The position numbers and the translations under genes are program-made. A stretch of 37,805 nt of DNA from JBJHAX01 sp050480705 (lineage in GTDB: Bacteria > Actinomycetota > Nitriliruptoria > Nitriliruptorales > Nitriliruptoraceae): NCBI GenBank assembly GCA_050480705.1, contig JBJHAX010000019.1, forward strand, positions 1 to 37,805. The letters run 5' to 3'. Each line of letters begins with the position of its first letter. The stretch's first letter is position 1. Shown here piece by piece: positions 8,384 to 17,541 of the stretch. The notes under the pieces are model-generated. The model saw nothing but the letters and a program-made list of their open reading frames with translations. It was not told where the DNA came from and did no database searches.

Positions 8384-9025
8384 ATGGCGGCCCCGAGAAG
8401 CCGACGTTCCAACTCCCCGAACCGCGCCATGCTGGCGCTCATCGGCGTCGCCGTCGTCGGCTTCGCGATCCTGATCGCGGTGCTGTCCACCGGAGAGTCC
8501 GAGTCGGCCGTCAGCGTCGATGACATCGCACAGCAGGTCGACGTTCGTGGCGAGCCTCTCGTGACCTTCGGAGGGGACCCCGCGACGGACTCCGCCCGCG
8601 GTCGTCCGGCGCCCGTGCTCGACGGCAGCGATTTCGATGGCCGGGAGATCAGCGTCGGTGACGGCGAACCGACCCTCATCAGCTTCATGGCGTCCTGGTG
8701 CCCCGCATGCCAACAGGAGCTGCCCGAACTGGTCGCATGGCTCGACGAAGGCAGGCTGCCGGAAGGCGTCGAACTCGTCGTCGTGTCGACGGGACTCGAC
8801 GCGGGAAGGCCGAACTGGCCACCCGACGTGTGGCTCGAGGAGGAGGGCTACAACGGCCCGATCCTGGTCGACGACGGATCGGGAACCGCCGCCAGGGCGC
8901 TCGGGTTGAACGCGACACCGTTCTGGGTCGCGATCGACGGTGACGGCACCGTCGTGCTCCGGCTCGCGGGCATGCTCAGCGGCGAACAACTCGACGAAGT
9001 CGCCGCGCTCCTCGCGGCGGCCTGA
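8384..9025 (+). CDS. Membrane-anchored thioredoxin-like (TlpA/ResA-type) protein
   Basis: A 213-residue protein with one N-terminal hydrophobic anchor (about residues 16-36) preceded by a basic segment, so the rest should be extracytoplasmic. The thioredoxin fold begins around residue 76 and contains SWC106-P-A-C109, followed downstream by a TPF cis-proline segment. The inserted stretch between them resembles TlpA/ResA/AhpC-TSA-type redox proteins rather than DsbA. The ATG at 8384 has GGAG five bases upstream. It lies 44 bases after the DsbB-like gene and probably works with it in extracytoplasmic thiol oxidation or reduction. The direction of electron flow cannot be deduced from sequence. 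Confidence 0.85.
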   Translation: MAAPRSRRSNSPNRAMLALIGVAVVGFAILIAVLSTGESESAVSVDDIAQQVDVRGEPLVTFGGDPATDSARGRPAPVLDGSDFDGREISVGDGEPTLISFMASWCPACQQELPELVAWLDEGRLPEGVELVVVSTGLDAGRPNWPPDVWLEEEGYNGPILVDDGSGTAARALGLNATPFWVAIDGDGTVVLRLAGMLSGEQLDEVAALLAAA

Positions 9026-9070
9026 ACGGCGGATTCGCGAGCGAGATCAGCGCGCGTAGTGGGGTACTGG

Positions 9071-9098
9071 CGAAGGGCCTTCGTCGCCTACAGGCGAC
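9071..9098. promoter_or_regulatory. Tandem inverted repeats upstream of gyrB
   Basis: The palindrome CGAAGGGCCTTCG (9071-9083) abuts a hairpin with GTCGCC arms around TACA (9083-9098). They lie in the 178-base spacer between the thioredoxin-like gene and gyrB. There is no T-run, so a terminator is not clearly supported; an operator or a leader structure for gyrB is possible. Confidence 0.3.
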
Positions 9099-9203
9099 CT
9101 GAGTGGCGCGAGACCAGGCGTTCCGGGTGATACCCTCGGCGCATCCGCGGCCACCGTGCCGATCATGTGCGCCGTGTCATCGTCGTGAACGAGAGGCTCC
9201 CGG

Positions 9204-11204
9204 TTGGTCGCTGTTCCTGAATCCGCGGCGGACACATCCGAGCCGACCAACCACTCCAACCACGACTACTCGGCACGCGACATCACCGTGCTCGAAGGCC
9301 TCGAGGCGGTTCGGCGACGCCCCGGTATGTATATCGGGACCACTGGCGCGCGCGGGCTGCACCACCTGGTCTGGGAGGTCGTCGACAACTCGGTCGACGA
9401 GGCGCTCGCGGGGCGCTGCAGCCGGATCGAGGTCACCCTGCTGGCCGACGGGGGTGTGCGCGTCGGCGACGACGGTTCGGGCATCCCGATCGACCTGCAC
9501 GAAAAGGAGGGCCGTTCCGCCCTCGAGGTCGTCCTCACCGTGCTCCACGCCGGAGGAAAGTTCGATTCGCAGGCCTACGCCGTGTCCGGCGGGCTGCACG
9601 GCGTCGGGATCTCGGTCGTCAACGCCCTCTCGTCGCGCCTGATCGCTGAGGTTCGTCGGGACGGCGGCCTGTACCGCCAGTCGTTCCGCGCGGGTGTCCC
9701 CGAGGGACCGGTCGAACGCGTCGGCGACGCGACCGAGACCGGAACGACGATCACGTTCTGGCCGGATACGTCGATCTTCGTCGAAGGCGTCGTGTTCTCC
9801 CAGGACACGATTGCACGGCGGTTGCGCGACACGGCCTTCCTCACCGCCGGTCTTCGCATCGTGCTGCGGGATGAGCGTGACGACACCGACGCGGAAGACG
9901 ACACCCCGAAGGTGCAGGAGTTCCATGCTCCTGGCGGGTTGCGCGATTTCGTCGACCACATCCGAGCCACGAAAGCCAAGGACGGTCTGCACGAACCCGT
10001 CCACTTCGTAGCCGAGGAAGTGGGGCCGAACGGGGCGCAACAGGTCGAGATCGCCCTGCAGTGGATCAACGATTTCAACGATGCGATTCTCAGTTTCGCG
10101 AACACGATCAACACGCACGAAGGTGGCACCCACGAAGAGGGGTTCCGTACCGCCATCACCTCGGTGATCAACCGGTGGGCGAAGGATCGCGGTCTGCTGC
10201 GGTCGAAGGAGGTCGACACCCTCACCGGCGACGACCTGCGCAGTGGCCTGGTCGCGATCGTGTCGGTGAAGGTCGGCGACCCGCAGTTCGAGGGTCAGAC
10301 CAAGACCAAGCTCGGCAACACCGAGGTGAAGTCGTTCGTACAGACGACCGCCTACGCCCATCTGGCCGAGTGGCTCGAAGAACATCCCGCCGAGGGCAAG
10401 CTCATCGTGCAGAAGGCCGAAGCGGAAGCACAGGCGCGCATCGCAGCACGCAAGGCGCGTGACCTGACCCGTCGTAAGTCACTGCTCGAATCGACGTCGC
10501 TGCCCGGCAAGCTCGCCGACTGTCAGAGCAGGGATCCGGCCGAGTCGGAGCTGTTCATCGTCGAGGGCGATTCGGCGGGCGGGTCAGCGAAAATGGCTCG
10601 CGCGCGGCAGTTCCAGGCGATTCTTCCGATCCGCGGCAAGATCATCAACGTCGAGAAGGCGCGGCTTCCCAAGGTGCTCGCGAACACCGAGGTGCAGGCG
10701 CTCATCACGGCGATGGGAACCGGATTCGCCGATGACTTCGACGTGACCCGGGCCCGCTACCACAAGCTCATCCTGATGGCGGACGCCGACGTCGACGGGG
10801 CGCACATCAGGACACTGCTGTTGACGTTCCTGTTCCGGCACATGAAGCCGCTCATCGAGGCCGGCTACGTCTACCTGGCGCAGCCCCCGCTGTACCAGAT
10901 CGTGCATCCGAGCAAGAAGCAGGAGGTGCACTACGCCTACACGGATGCCGAACGGGACGCGATCCTGTCCACGATGCCCCGCGATCGCAAGATCGACATC
11001 CAGCGGTTCAAGGGCCTGGGCGAGATGGATCCGACGCAGCTGTGGGAAACGACGATGGATCCCGAGCGCCGCACGCTCAAGCTCGTCACCATGGCGGATG
11101 CAAGCGTTGCCGACGAGATGTTCACGATCCTGATGGGCGACGACGTCGTTTCCCGGCGTGACTTCATCCAGACCAACGCCAAGTACGCGACGATCGACGT
11201 CTGA
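9204..11204 (+). CDS. gyrB: DNA gyrase subunit B
   Basis: GyrB is the ATPase subunit of DNA gyrase, which introduces negative supercoils with GyrA. The 666-residue protein has the GHKL ATPase motifs near the N-terminus (RRRPGMYIG, then WEVVDNSVDEALAG and the GGLHGVG lid). The TOPRIM domain has EGDSAGGSA with E454 and the metal-binding D527-A-D529-V-D531. The C-terminus ends in RRDFIQTNAKYATIDV, as in other actinobacteria. A TTG at 9204 is the chosen start: GAGAGG lies about eight bases upstream and the encoded N-terminal extension before RDITVLEGLEAVR has ordinary length. Length indicates the short GyrB type without the ~170-residue enterobacterial insertion. Confidence 0.97.
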   Translation: MVAVPESAADTSEPTNHSNHDYSARDITVLEGLEAVRRRPGMYIGTTGARGLHHLVWEVVDNSVDEALAGRCSRIEVTLLADGGVRVGDDGSGIPIDLHEKEGRSALEVVLTVLHAGGKFDSQAYAVSGGLHGVGISVVNALSSRLIAEVRRDGGLYRQSFRAGVPEGPVERVGDATETGTTITFWPDTSIFVEGVVFSQDTIARRLRDTAFLTAGLRIVLRDERDDTDAEDDTPKVQEFHAPGGLRDFVDHIRATKAKDGLHEPVHFVAEEVGPNGAQQVEIALQWINDFNDAILSFANTINTHEGGTHEEGFRTAITSVINRWAKDRGLLRSKEVDTLTGDDLRSGLVAIVSVKVGDPQFEGQTKTKLGNTEVKSFVQTTAYAHLAEWLEEHPAEGKLIVQKAEAEAQARIAARKARDLTRRKSLLESTSLPGKLADCQSRDPAESELFIVEGDSAGGSAKMARARQFQAILPIRGKIINVEKARLPKVLANTEVQALITAMGTGFADDFDVTRARYHKLILMADADVDGAHIRTLLLTFLFRHMKPLIEAGYVYLAQPPLYQIVHPSKKQEVHYAYTDAERDAILSTMPRDRKIDIQRFKGLGEMDPTQLWETTMDPERRTLKLVTMADASVADEMFTILMGDDVVSRRDFIQTNAKYATIDV

Positions 11205-11208
11205 CGAC

Positions 11209-11427
11209 ATGCGACGCCAACTGCTCTGGCTCATCCTGGGCCTGCTCGCACTCCCGCTCCTGCTGCTCGTGACCGCACCCGAGTTGCTGAGCGCGGGCCT
11301 GCCCGAGACCGCAGGACTGCTCGGACTCGTTCTCGCAGCGGGTGTTCCGGGGCTGCTGCTCGTCGTCGTGATCGCACTGCGGCGGCGTGGGCGCGGCACC
11401 GGGCCCACAACCGCGACCGACGACTGA
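11209..11427 (+). CDS. Small two-helix membrane protein between gyrB and gyrA
   Basis: A 72-residue protein that I do not recognise. It has two hydrophobic segments (about residues 5-21 and 31-53) separated by a short PELLSAGLPETAG loop, and a basic/Thr-rich tail starting RRRGRGTG. The ATG lies four bases after the gyrB stop and the gene ends 14 bases before gyrA, so it is almost certainly translated from the same mRNA. GC-rich codon use matches its neighbours. No catalytic motif is visible. The gyrA start has GGAGG just after this gene's stop. It could be a lineage-specific small membrane protein; confidence that it is a gene comes from packing and two clean membrane helices. Confidence 0.65.
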   Translation: MRRQLLWLILGLLALPLLLLVTAPELLSAGLPETAGLLGLVLAAGVPGLLLVVVIALRRRGRGTGPTTATDD

Positions 11428-11441
11428 GACGACCGGAGGAC

Positions 11442-14066
11442 ATGGTGCAGGACTCCCAGGCCCCCCCGGGCACGCCTGAGCCGACGCCAGGCGACCCCGT
11501 CGCACGGGCTGAGGACGGCACGCCACTGGACGCGGCGGGCAGCGTGCTGGCCGCACGTGTCGAACCGGTAGTCATCGAAGACGAGATGCGGGCGTCGTAC
11601 CTCGACTACGCGATGTCGGTGATCGTCGGTCGTGCCCTTCCCGACGTCCGCGACGGCTTGAAGCCCGTGCACCGTCGGATCCTCTACTCGATGGACGAGA
11701 CCGGGCTGCGCCCCGATCGCCCCTACCGCAAGTGCGCGTCGGCCGTGGGCGACGTGATGAAGAAGTACCACCCGCACGGTGACTCGGCGATCTACGACGC
11801 GCTCGTACGCATGGGTCAGGACTTCTCGATCCGCTACGAGCTCATCGACGGTCACGGCAACTTCGGGTCGGTCGACGGCGACCCTCCAGCGGCGATGCGC
11901 TACACCGAATCCCGCCTGTCACGCCTCGCGATGGAGTTGCTGCGCGACATCGACGAGGAGACCGTCGACTTCGTTTCGAACTACGACGGCTACGAGGAAG
12001 AACCCGTCGTCCTGCCGGCGAGATTCCCGAATCTGCTCGCGAACGGCGCCACCGGCATCGCGGTCGGCATGGCGACGAACATCCCGCCGCACAATCTCAC
12101 CGAGGTGATCGACGCGACGACCGCGCTGATCGACGACCCCTCGTTGACCGCCGTGCAGCTCATGGAGTACCTGCCGGGACCCGACTTCCCCACCGGCGGG
12201 CTGATCCTCGGCCAGCGCGGCGTGCACGACGCCTACACGACCGGGCGCGGGTCGATCAAGGTTCGCGCCGTGTGCACCATCGAGGAGGCGGATCGCAAAG
12301 GTGACCGCGAACGCATCGTGGTCACCGAGATCCCCTACATGGTGAACAAGGCCAGTCTGCTCCAGAAGATCGCGCAACTGGTCAACACCAAGGTGGTCAC
12401 CGGCGTGGCGGACCTGCGCGACGAGTCGTCGCGGGAGGGAATGCGGGTCGTCATCGATCTCAAGCGCGACGCCAACGCCCAGGTCGTGCTCAACCAGCTC
12501 TACAAGCACACCTCTCTGCAGGACACGTTCGGGGTCAACCTGCTGGCACTGGTCGACGGGGTGCCTCGCACGCTCACCCTCGATCAGGCGCTCGGGCACT
12601 ACATCGCCCATCAGATCGATGTCATCACGCGGCGAACGCGCTATCGCCTGCGCAAGGCCGAGGAACGCGCACACGTGCTCGAGGGGCTGCTCATCGCCCT
12701 CGACCACATCGACGAGATCATCGAACTGATCCGCAACAGCGCGTCGGCCGACACCGCCAAGACCGGCCTGATGGAGCGATTCGAACTCTCCGAGATCCAG
12801 GCGCAGGCCATCCTCGACATGCAACTGCGCCGGCTCGCCGCGCTCGAACGCCAGCGCATCCAGGACGAGTACGACGAACTCGTCGCGCTGATCACCGAAC
12901 TGCGCGCGATTCTTGCCGACCCGGAACGGGTGCGCTCGATCGTCAAGGAAGAGCTCGCTGAGGTGCGCGATCGTTTCGCGGACGAGCGCCGGACACGCCT
13001 GGTCCCCGACGACGGCGAAATGAGCATCGAGGACCTCATCCCCCAGGGCGACGTCGTCGTGACGTTGACGCGTGCCGGCTACGTCAAGCGAACCCCGTTG
13101 GAGGTCTTCCGGACCCAGAAGCGGGGTGGCCGTGGGGTGCGTGGCACGGACATGAAAGAGGACGACATCGTCTCCTCCCTGTTGACGTGCTCGACGCACG
13201 ACTTCCTGTTGTTCTTCACGACCAAGGGCCGGGTGCACCGCATCAAGGCGCACCAGATCCCCGAGAAGTCGCGTGCGGCGAAAGGCGTGTACGTCGCCAA
13301 CGTGCCGGGGCTGGCGCTGGATGCGGACGAACGCGTCGCCGCCGTGCTCGCGCTCGACTCGTTCCACGACGACCGGTACCTGCTCTTCGCGACCCGCCAG
13401 GGGACGGTCAAGCGGACCCGCCTCGACGCCTTCGACTCGCCAAGAGCCGTGCTGATCGCGATCAGCCTGCACGACGACGACGAACTGATCGGTGTGGCGG
13501 TGACCGACGGTGATCAGGACGTGGTTCTCGTGTCACGGTCGGGCCGCGCGATCCGGTTCGCCGAAACCGACGCGCGGCCGATGGGACGAACCGCCGCTGG
13601 GGTGCGTGGCATGCGGATCGACCCCCGGGACGACGAGGTCCTGGCGATGGCGCCGGTGTCGTCAGCAGCGGAGGCGGACCATTTCCTGCTCGTCGTCACC
13701 CAGCTCGGCTACGGCAAACGCACCCCGATCGTGGACTATCCGACGCAGAAGCGTGGCGGACAAGGGGTGATCACGGCGAAACTGACCGAACAGCGGGGTG
13801 GCCTGGCAGGCGCTCTGGTGGTTCCCTACGAGGCCGACATCCTCCTTGTCACGGACAGCGGGACCCTGATCCGGATGAGCCTCGCCGATGTGCGTCCCAT
13901 GGGGCGTGCCACGCAGGGGGTCTCGATGATGCGGCCCGGTGACGGCGCAAGCGTCGCCGGGGTCGCCGTCGTGGTCGACGACGAGGAAGCAGGGGAGGCG
14001 TCAGCACCGGCTGACGAGACGGCTCGCGCAACCGGCGCGGCCGACGAGCAGGAGAGCGCTACGTGA
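11442..14066 (+). CDS. gyrA: DNA gyrase subunit A
   Basis: GyrA carries the DNA-cleavage and wrapping activities of gyrase. The 874-residue protein has the catalytic tyrosine Y154 in AAMRYTESRL and a quinolone-resistance region GDSAIYDALVRM with S115 and D119, corresponding to the drug-sensitive-type Ser83 and Asp87 of Escherichia coli. The GyrA box QKRGGRG is at residues 559-565 at the start of the six-bladed C-terminal domain. The C-terminus is an acidic tail. ATG at 11442 has GGAGG a few bases upstream. The final codons overlap the next gene's GTG start (GTGA), implying coupled translation. Nothing indicates a broken or unusual enzyme. Confidence 0.98.
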   Translation: MVQDSQAPPGTPEPTPGDPVARAEDGTPLDAAGSVLAARVEPVVIEDEMRASYLDYAMSVIVGRALPDVRDGLKPVHRRILYSMDETGLRPDRPYRKCASAVGDVMKKYHPHGDSAIYDALVRMGQDFSIRYELIDGHGNFGSVDGDPPAAMRYTESRLSRLAMELLRDIDEETVDFVSNYDGYEEEPVVLPARFPNLLANGATGIAVGMATNIPPHNLTEVIDATTALIDDPSLTAVQLMEYLPGPDFPTGGLILGQRGVHDAYTTGRGSIKVRAVCTIEEADRKGDRERIVVTEIPYMVNKASLLQKIAQLVNTKVVTGVADLRDESSREGMRVVIDLKRDANAQVVLNQLYKHTSLQDTFGVNLLALVDGVPRTLTLDQALGHYIAHQIDVITRRTRYRLRKAEERAHVLEGLLIALDHIDEIIELIRNSASADTAKTGLMERFELSEIQAQAILDMQLRRLAALERQRIQDEYDELVALITELRAILADPERVRSIVKEELAEVRDRFADERRTRLVPDDGEMSIEDLIPQGDVVVTLTRAGYVKRTPLEVFRTQKRGGRGVRGTDMKEDDIVSSLLTCSTHDFLLFFTTKGRVHRIKAHQIPEKSRAAKGVYVANVPGLALDADERVAAVLALDSFHDDRYLLFATRQGTVKRTRLDAFDSPRAVLIAISLHDDDELIGVAVTDGDQDVVLVSRSGRAIRFAETDARPMGRTAAGVRGMRIDPRDDEVLAMAPVSSAAEADHFLLVVTQLGYGKRTPIVDYPTQKRGGQGVITAKLTEQRGGLAGALVVPYEADILLVTDSGTLIRMSLADVRPMGRATQGVSMMRPGDGASVAGVAVVVDDEEAGEASAPADETARATGAADEQESAT

Positions 14067-14494
14067 AGTTCCGTCCAGTCCTGTCACTGTTGGCGTTGGC
14101 TGCACTCGTGCTCGTGGCGTGCGGCGCCGACGAGGGCAACGTTTTCGCGATCGAGCCGGGAGAATGCTTCGACGACCCCGAACTGGTCGACGGCCGCGTC
14201 CGCGACGTGCCGATCGTCGAATGCGACGAGCCCCACGACAACGAGGTGTACGCGCTGGTGGAGCTGCCCGACGGGGCCTTCCCCGGCGCCGAGGCGATCG
14301 TCGAGCAGGCCGATGAGGCCTGCACGGCTGAGTTCGAACGCTACGTCGGGATCGACTACGCCTCCTCGATCTATTTCGCCAGCTACTTCTCCCCCAGCGA
14401 GGAATCGTGGGAGGCTGGGGACCGCACGATCGTCTGCTACGCGTACTCGCCTGATGGCCCGCTGGAAGGCTCCGTTCGGGGCGCCGCGGAATGA
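14063..14494 (+). CDS. Septum-formation-family-like lipoprotein
   Basis: A 143-residue predicted lipoprotein. A short basic start and hydrophobic stretch end in LVLVAC20, a lipobox, so Cys20 should be lipidated and the protein anchored outside the membrane. The mature part is acidic and has FAIEPGECFDD, VECDEPHDNEVYA and a Cys-containing segment EACTAEFERYVG, features of the actinobacterial 'septum formation' domain family, whose molecular role is poorly defined. Four Cys in the mature domain could make disulfides, which would fit with the nearby DsbB/thioredoxin pair (inference). GTG at 14063 overlaps the gyrA stop, so it is coupled to gyrA. Confidence 0.7.
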   Translation: MKFRPVLSLLALAALVLVACGADEGNVFAIEPGECFDDPELVDGRVRDVPIVECDEPHDNEVYALVELPDGAFPGAEAIVEQADEACTAEFERYVGIDYASSIYFASYFSPSEESWEAGDRTIVCYAYSPDGPLEGSVRGAAE

Positions 14495-14557
14495 CGCGGG
14501 CCAGAGCACACCGCCACCCTTTCTTCATCGTCCTCTGACGTACCCCAGGAGCATCCC

Positions 14558-15088
14558 GTGGCCCGCCGCACTCTCACCATCAAGCGCATCGACCCGTGGT
14601 CGGTGCTCAAGTTCGGATCCCTCGCGAACGTCGCGTTCATGGCGATCTTTCTGCTCGCGATGGGGGTCGTGTGGTTCATGGTCGACCGGCTCGGCATCGT
14701 CGATCAGATCTGTGGCATCGCGACGGACGTCGGGTTCACACAGTGCGGGATCAACGCCGGGAACATGTTCAGGGCGCTGATCATGCTCGGCATGCTGTGG
14801 GTGGTCGTCCAGACCGCCGTGCTGGTGTTCATGGCCTTCCTGCACAACCTCATCGCGGACCTGACCGGCGGCCTGGTCGTCGGCGTCGTCGACGAGGGCG
14901 GTGTCGCGGTCGCCGGCGCAGCGCGCGCATCTGTCGCCGCAGCAGACACCACCGGCGGCGCATCGGGACGCCAGCAGGCTGTCGGCAGGGCACAGGTGGA
15001 CCGAGGAGAGACGCAGGCGATACCGCCCACCGGCGGGGGCGGGTCAGGCCAGCGCCGGCCCGGGAGCGACCAGCTCTTCAACGGCTGA
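14558..15088 (+). CDS. DUF3566 transmembrane protein
   Basis: This 176-residue protein starts with the DUF3566 signature RTLTIKRIDPWSVLKFG, followed by a membrane helix (about residues 20-42), a loop with two Cys, and a second helix (about 75-97). It has a hydrophobic Gly/Val stretch and a Gly/Ala/Gln-rich, probably disordered C-terminus. DUF3566 proteins are a standard occupant of the position after gyrA in actinobacteria. Their role is not firmly established; cell-envelope or division functions have been suggested. GTG at 14558 is preceded by AGGAG. It is followed by tRNA-Ile, the same order as in mycobacteria. Confidence 0.88.
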   Translation: MARRTLTIKRIDPWSVLKFGSLANVAFMAIFLLAMGVVWFMVDRLGIVDQICGIATDVGFTQCGINAGNMFRALIMLGMLWVVVQTAVLVFMAFLHNLIADLTGGLVVGVVDEGGVAVAGAARASVAAADTTGGASGRQQAVGRAQVDRGETQAIPPTGGGGSGQRRPGSDQLFNG

Positions 15089-15136
15089 CCGGGGTTCGCC
15101 AGCACTTGGAACGCCTCGCTACGCTTCCGCCGGTTC

Positions 15137-15211
<75 letters not shown>

Positions 15212-15274
15212 CGTAGCCGGTCAGCGCTTCCGCTGCGCTCATGCAGGCGCCGGCGTTCGGAGTGGGGTCGAGGG

Positions 15275-16909
15275 ATGACCACGGCGACGCACGCGCGTCG
15301 ACCTCTGCGGATCACGTTCACGACCAGTCGTCGGTTCGTCCGCGTAGCCATCGTTGCGCTCGCGTACGTGGCAGCAGCCGCCTACGCGATCCAGCTGCAG
15401 TCGTTCGCGACGATGGACTACGGGTACTGGCCAGCGGCCGGGATCATGGTTGCCACCCTCGTTTATTCGCCGCGCGCGCTGTGGCCCTGGCTCATCGGGG
15501 TCACCTTTGCCGGCATTGCCGCGTACGGCTTGCTGACCGGATTCCCACCCGCTGCGACCGCGCTGTTCGTCGTCGGCCAGGCCGGTGGCCAGTTGATCGC
15601 TGCGGTGGTCATCCAGTATCTGCGCGCGCAGCCGCTCGATTCGGCCGGCCGCGTGCTGTGGTTCGGCGCCGGAGCGTTCGCGGGCGCGAGCGCGGGTGCG
15701 GTGTTCAACGCGCTCGGATTGACGATGACGTTCGACGGCCTGCCGTTCGCCGTCGTGCTCGCCAAGTCGATCGCCGGCAACACGGTCGGCATCCTCACCG
15801 TTGCGCCGTTCGTGCTCGTGCTGCTCGGCCGTCAGCGCCACGAACCGGCGCGTCGGCGCGAAGGCGTCGTGACGGGACTCGCCAGCCTTGCGTTGGTCGC
15901 CGGGGTGTTCTTCTCCCCCGATCAGCAGGTGGCGGCGGTCCTTGCGTTCGCAGGGATGTTCCTGCTCGTGTGGATCGCGATCCGTCTGAAAGTGGCCGGG
16001 GCGGCGGCGAGCGTCGCGGTGCTCGCCCAGGTGGCGTTCATCGCGACCATGTCAGGCCACGGACCCCTCGCCGGGGCGACGGTCGGGCTTCTTCGCCCGG
16101 CCGACCTGATGCAGGCGTTCCTGGCTGTGATCGCACTGATGACGGTGATGCTCGCGGCCCGGACCGAAGAGGTTGAGACGCTGCAGCATCATGCCGAGGA
16201 CCGTGAAGCACTGTTCGCTGTGGTCTCCCACGAACTGCGGACACCGCTGACACCGATCCTGGGCTTCGCCGAGACCATCCTCGAACGCAATGACGAGCTC
16301 ACCGACGGGGATCGCACACGCATGTTGTGCGCCATCCAGCGGCACGGTGAACAACTCACGAAGCTCATCGACGACCTCCTGCTCCTGTCGCGCTCGCGCA
16401 CGCATCAGCTCCAGCCGCAACCCGCGACGTACTCCCTGGCCGAGTTCACGCGCGAGTTCGCCGACGACCACCCCGAACATCCTGTCGAGGTGCACATCGA
16501 CGGGCCGGATCCGACCGTGTGGGTCGACCGGCGCCACCTGACTCAGATCCTCGGCAATCTCGTCGTCAATGCGTGGAAGCACGGCAGGCCACCGGTGGTC
16601 GTCAGCGCCTCCTCGGTCGGCGAACAGTGCCGCATCGCCGTCACCGACCACGGTCCCGGCATTCCCGACTGGTTCGTCCGCCAGCTGTTCGAGCCGTTCA
16701 CCCAGGCCAGTGTCGGCGATCGCCGGGCGATGGGTGGCCTCGGTCTCGGGCTGGCGATCTGCCGCAACCTCGCGGTGCTCAACCATGGACAGCTGACCTA
16801 CGACACCCACTACCGGCGGGGAGCGAGGTTCGTTCTCACGCTGCCTTCGACGGCGGCGTTCACGACGGAGCCGGCAGCTGCCGTTTCGCTCGAGCGCCAA
16901 ATAATCTGA
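15275..16909 (+). CDS. Orphan sensor histidine kinase with MASE1-type membrane domain
   Basis: A 544-residue kinase. The N-terminal half (about residues 20-285) has eight or so hydrophobic segments with the pattern WPAAGIMVATLV seen in MASE1 sensory domains. The HisKA domain follows with phospho-acceptor H319 in VVSHELRTPL. The HATPase region has the N box (NLVVNAWKHG), a G1 box (DHGPGIP) and a G2 box (GGLGLGLAICRNL). ATG at 15275 is chosen because earlier in-frame codons fall inside tRNA-Ile and a GAGGG site sits just upstream. No response regulator is adjacent, so its partner must be elsewhere. The ligand is unknown; MASE1 domains are integral-membrane sensors without an obvious extracellular domain. 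Confidence 0.88.
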   Translation: MTTATHARRPLRITFTTSRRFVRVAIVALAYVAAAAYAIQLQSFATMDYGYWPAAGIMVATLVYSPRALWPWLIGVTFAGIAAYGLLTGFPPAATALFVVGQAGGQLIAAVVIQYLRAQPLDSAGRVLWFGAGAFAGASAGAVFNALGLTMTFDGLPFAVVLAKSIAGNTVGILTVAPFVLVLLGRQRHEPARRREGVVTGLASLALVAGVFFSPDQQVAAVLAFAGMFLLVWIAIRLKVAGAAASVAVLAQVAFIATMSGHGPLAGATVGLLRPADLMQAFLAVIALMTVMLAARTEEVETLQHHAEDREALFAVVSHELRTPLTPILGFAETILERNDELTDGDRTRMLCAIQRHGEQLTKLIDDLLLLSRSRTHQLQPQPATYSLAEFTREFADDHPEHPVEVHIDGPDPTVWVDRRHLTQILGNLVVNAWKHGRPPVVVSASSVGEQCRIAVTDHGPGIPDWFVRQLFEPFTQASVGDRRAMGGLGLGLAICRNLAVLNHGQLTYDTHYRRGARFVLTLPSTAAFTTEPAAAVSLERQII

Positions 16910-16931
16910 GGGGGTCGCGTCGGCCGACGAG

Positions 16932-17396
16932 TCAGAGCATCGGTTTGGCGACCATCGCCCAGACGGCGATGACGAGGATCAGGACGTCGACTCCGCTGAG
17001 CCGGAGGATCTTGACGAGCTGATTGTCGACGTCCGGGTGATCGACCCCGTGTTCGGTGACGAGTGCCGCGAGCTTCTTGTCGGCCGGTGTGAGCATCACG
17101 ACACCGACGACGAACGACGCGGCGACGGCTGCGAAACCGATGAGGATCCACAGGTCGGAGAACGCGAACCGGGGATCGGTCGCCACCATCAGCACACCGA
17201 ACAGCAACGTGCCGAGCGCTGCCGGCATGAACAGCATCTTGCCGAGCGACTCCGTCTGGCCCCCGACCGCGATGATCGTGGCCCGCTCGCCTGCCGCGCG
17301 CAGGCGCATCGAGAGGACGGTCAGCGAGACACCGGCGCCGATCCAGACGACCGCGCTGAGGACGTGGAAGAACTTGAAGATCTCGAATCGGTTCAC
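16932..17396 (-). CDS. DUF2269-like small integral membrane protein
   Basis: A 154-residue membrane protein with four hydrophobic segments (about residues 10-28, 56-74, 84-103, 133-150). It begins MNRFEIFKFFHVLSAVVWIG, where the HVLSAVVWIGAG segment resembles the helix with a conserved His seen in DUF2269 and related small putative haem/redox membrane proteins. A cytoplasmic-looking acidic/basic loop lies before the last helix. The GTG start is at 17396. It converges with the histidine kinase gene, 22 bases apart. No partner or function is evident. Confidence 0.65.
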   Translation of the reverse strand: MNRFEIFKFFHVLSAVVWIGAGVSLTVLSMRLRAAGERATIIAVGGQTESLGKMLFMPAALGTLLFGVLMVATDPRFAFSDLWILIGFAAVAASFVVGVVMLTPADKKLAALVTEHGVDHPDVDNQLVKILRLSGVDVLILVIAVWAMVAKPML

Positions 17397-17541
17397 GGGA
17401 CTGCACTCCGAACCTGACGCCAGAGATCACTATCCCCCGCAGATCGGCCTGCTGCGAGGTGGACAGCCGGTGAGATGCAGGGGTGCCAGCACCACTGCTG
17501 CCCGGGAGCAGCGGCGAGTCCGTGTGGAGGAGCGTCGGTGA

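Noticed and set aside
9071..9098. Rho-independent terminator before gyrB
   Set aside because: The inverted repeats lack a following T-run, so only a generic regulatory call is kept.
9177..10385. 402-codon open frame on the minus strand
   Set aside because: It is antisense to gyrB, whose motifs are complete; the antisense protein is compositionally typical of GC-rich shadow frames.
11919..13472. 517-codon open frame on the minus strand
   Set aside because: It lies wholly antisense to gyrA, and no domain is recognisable.
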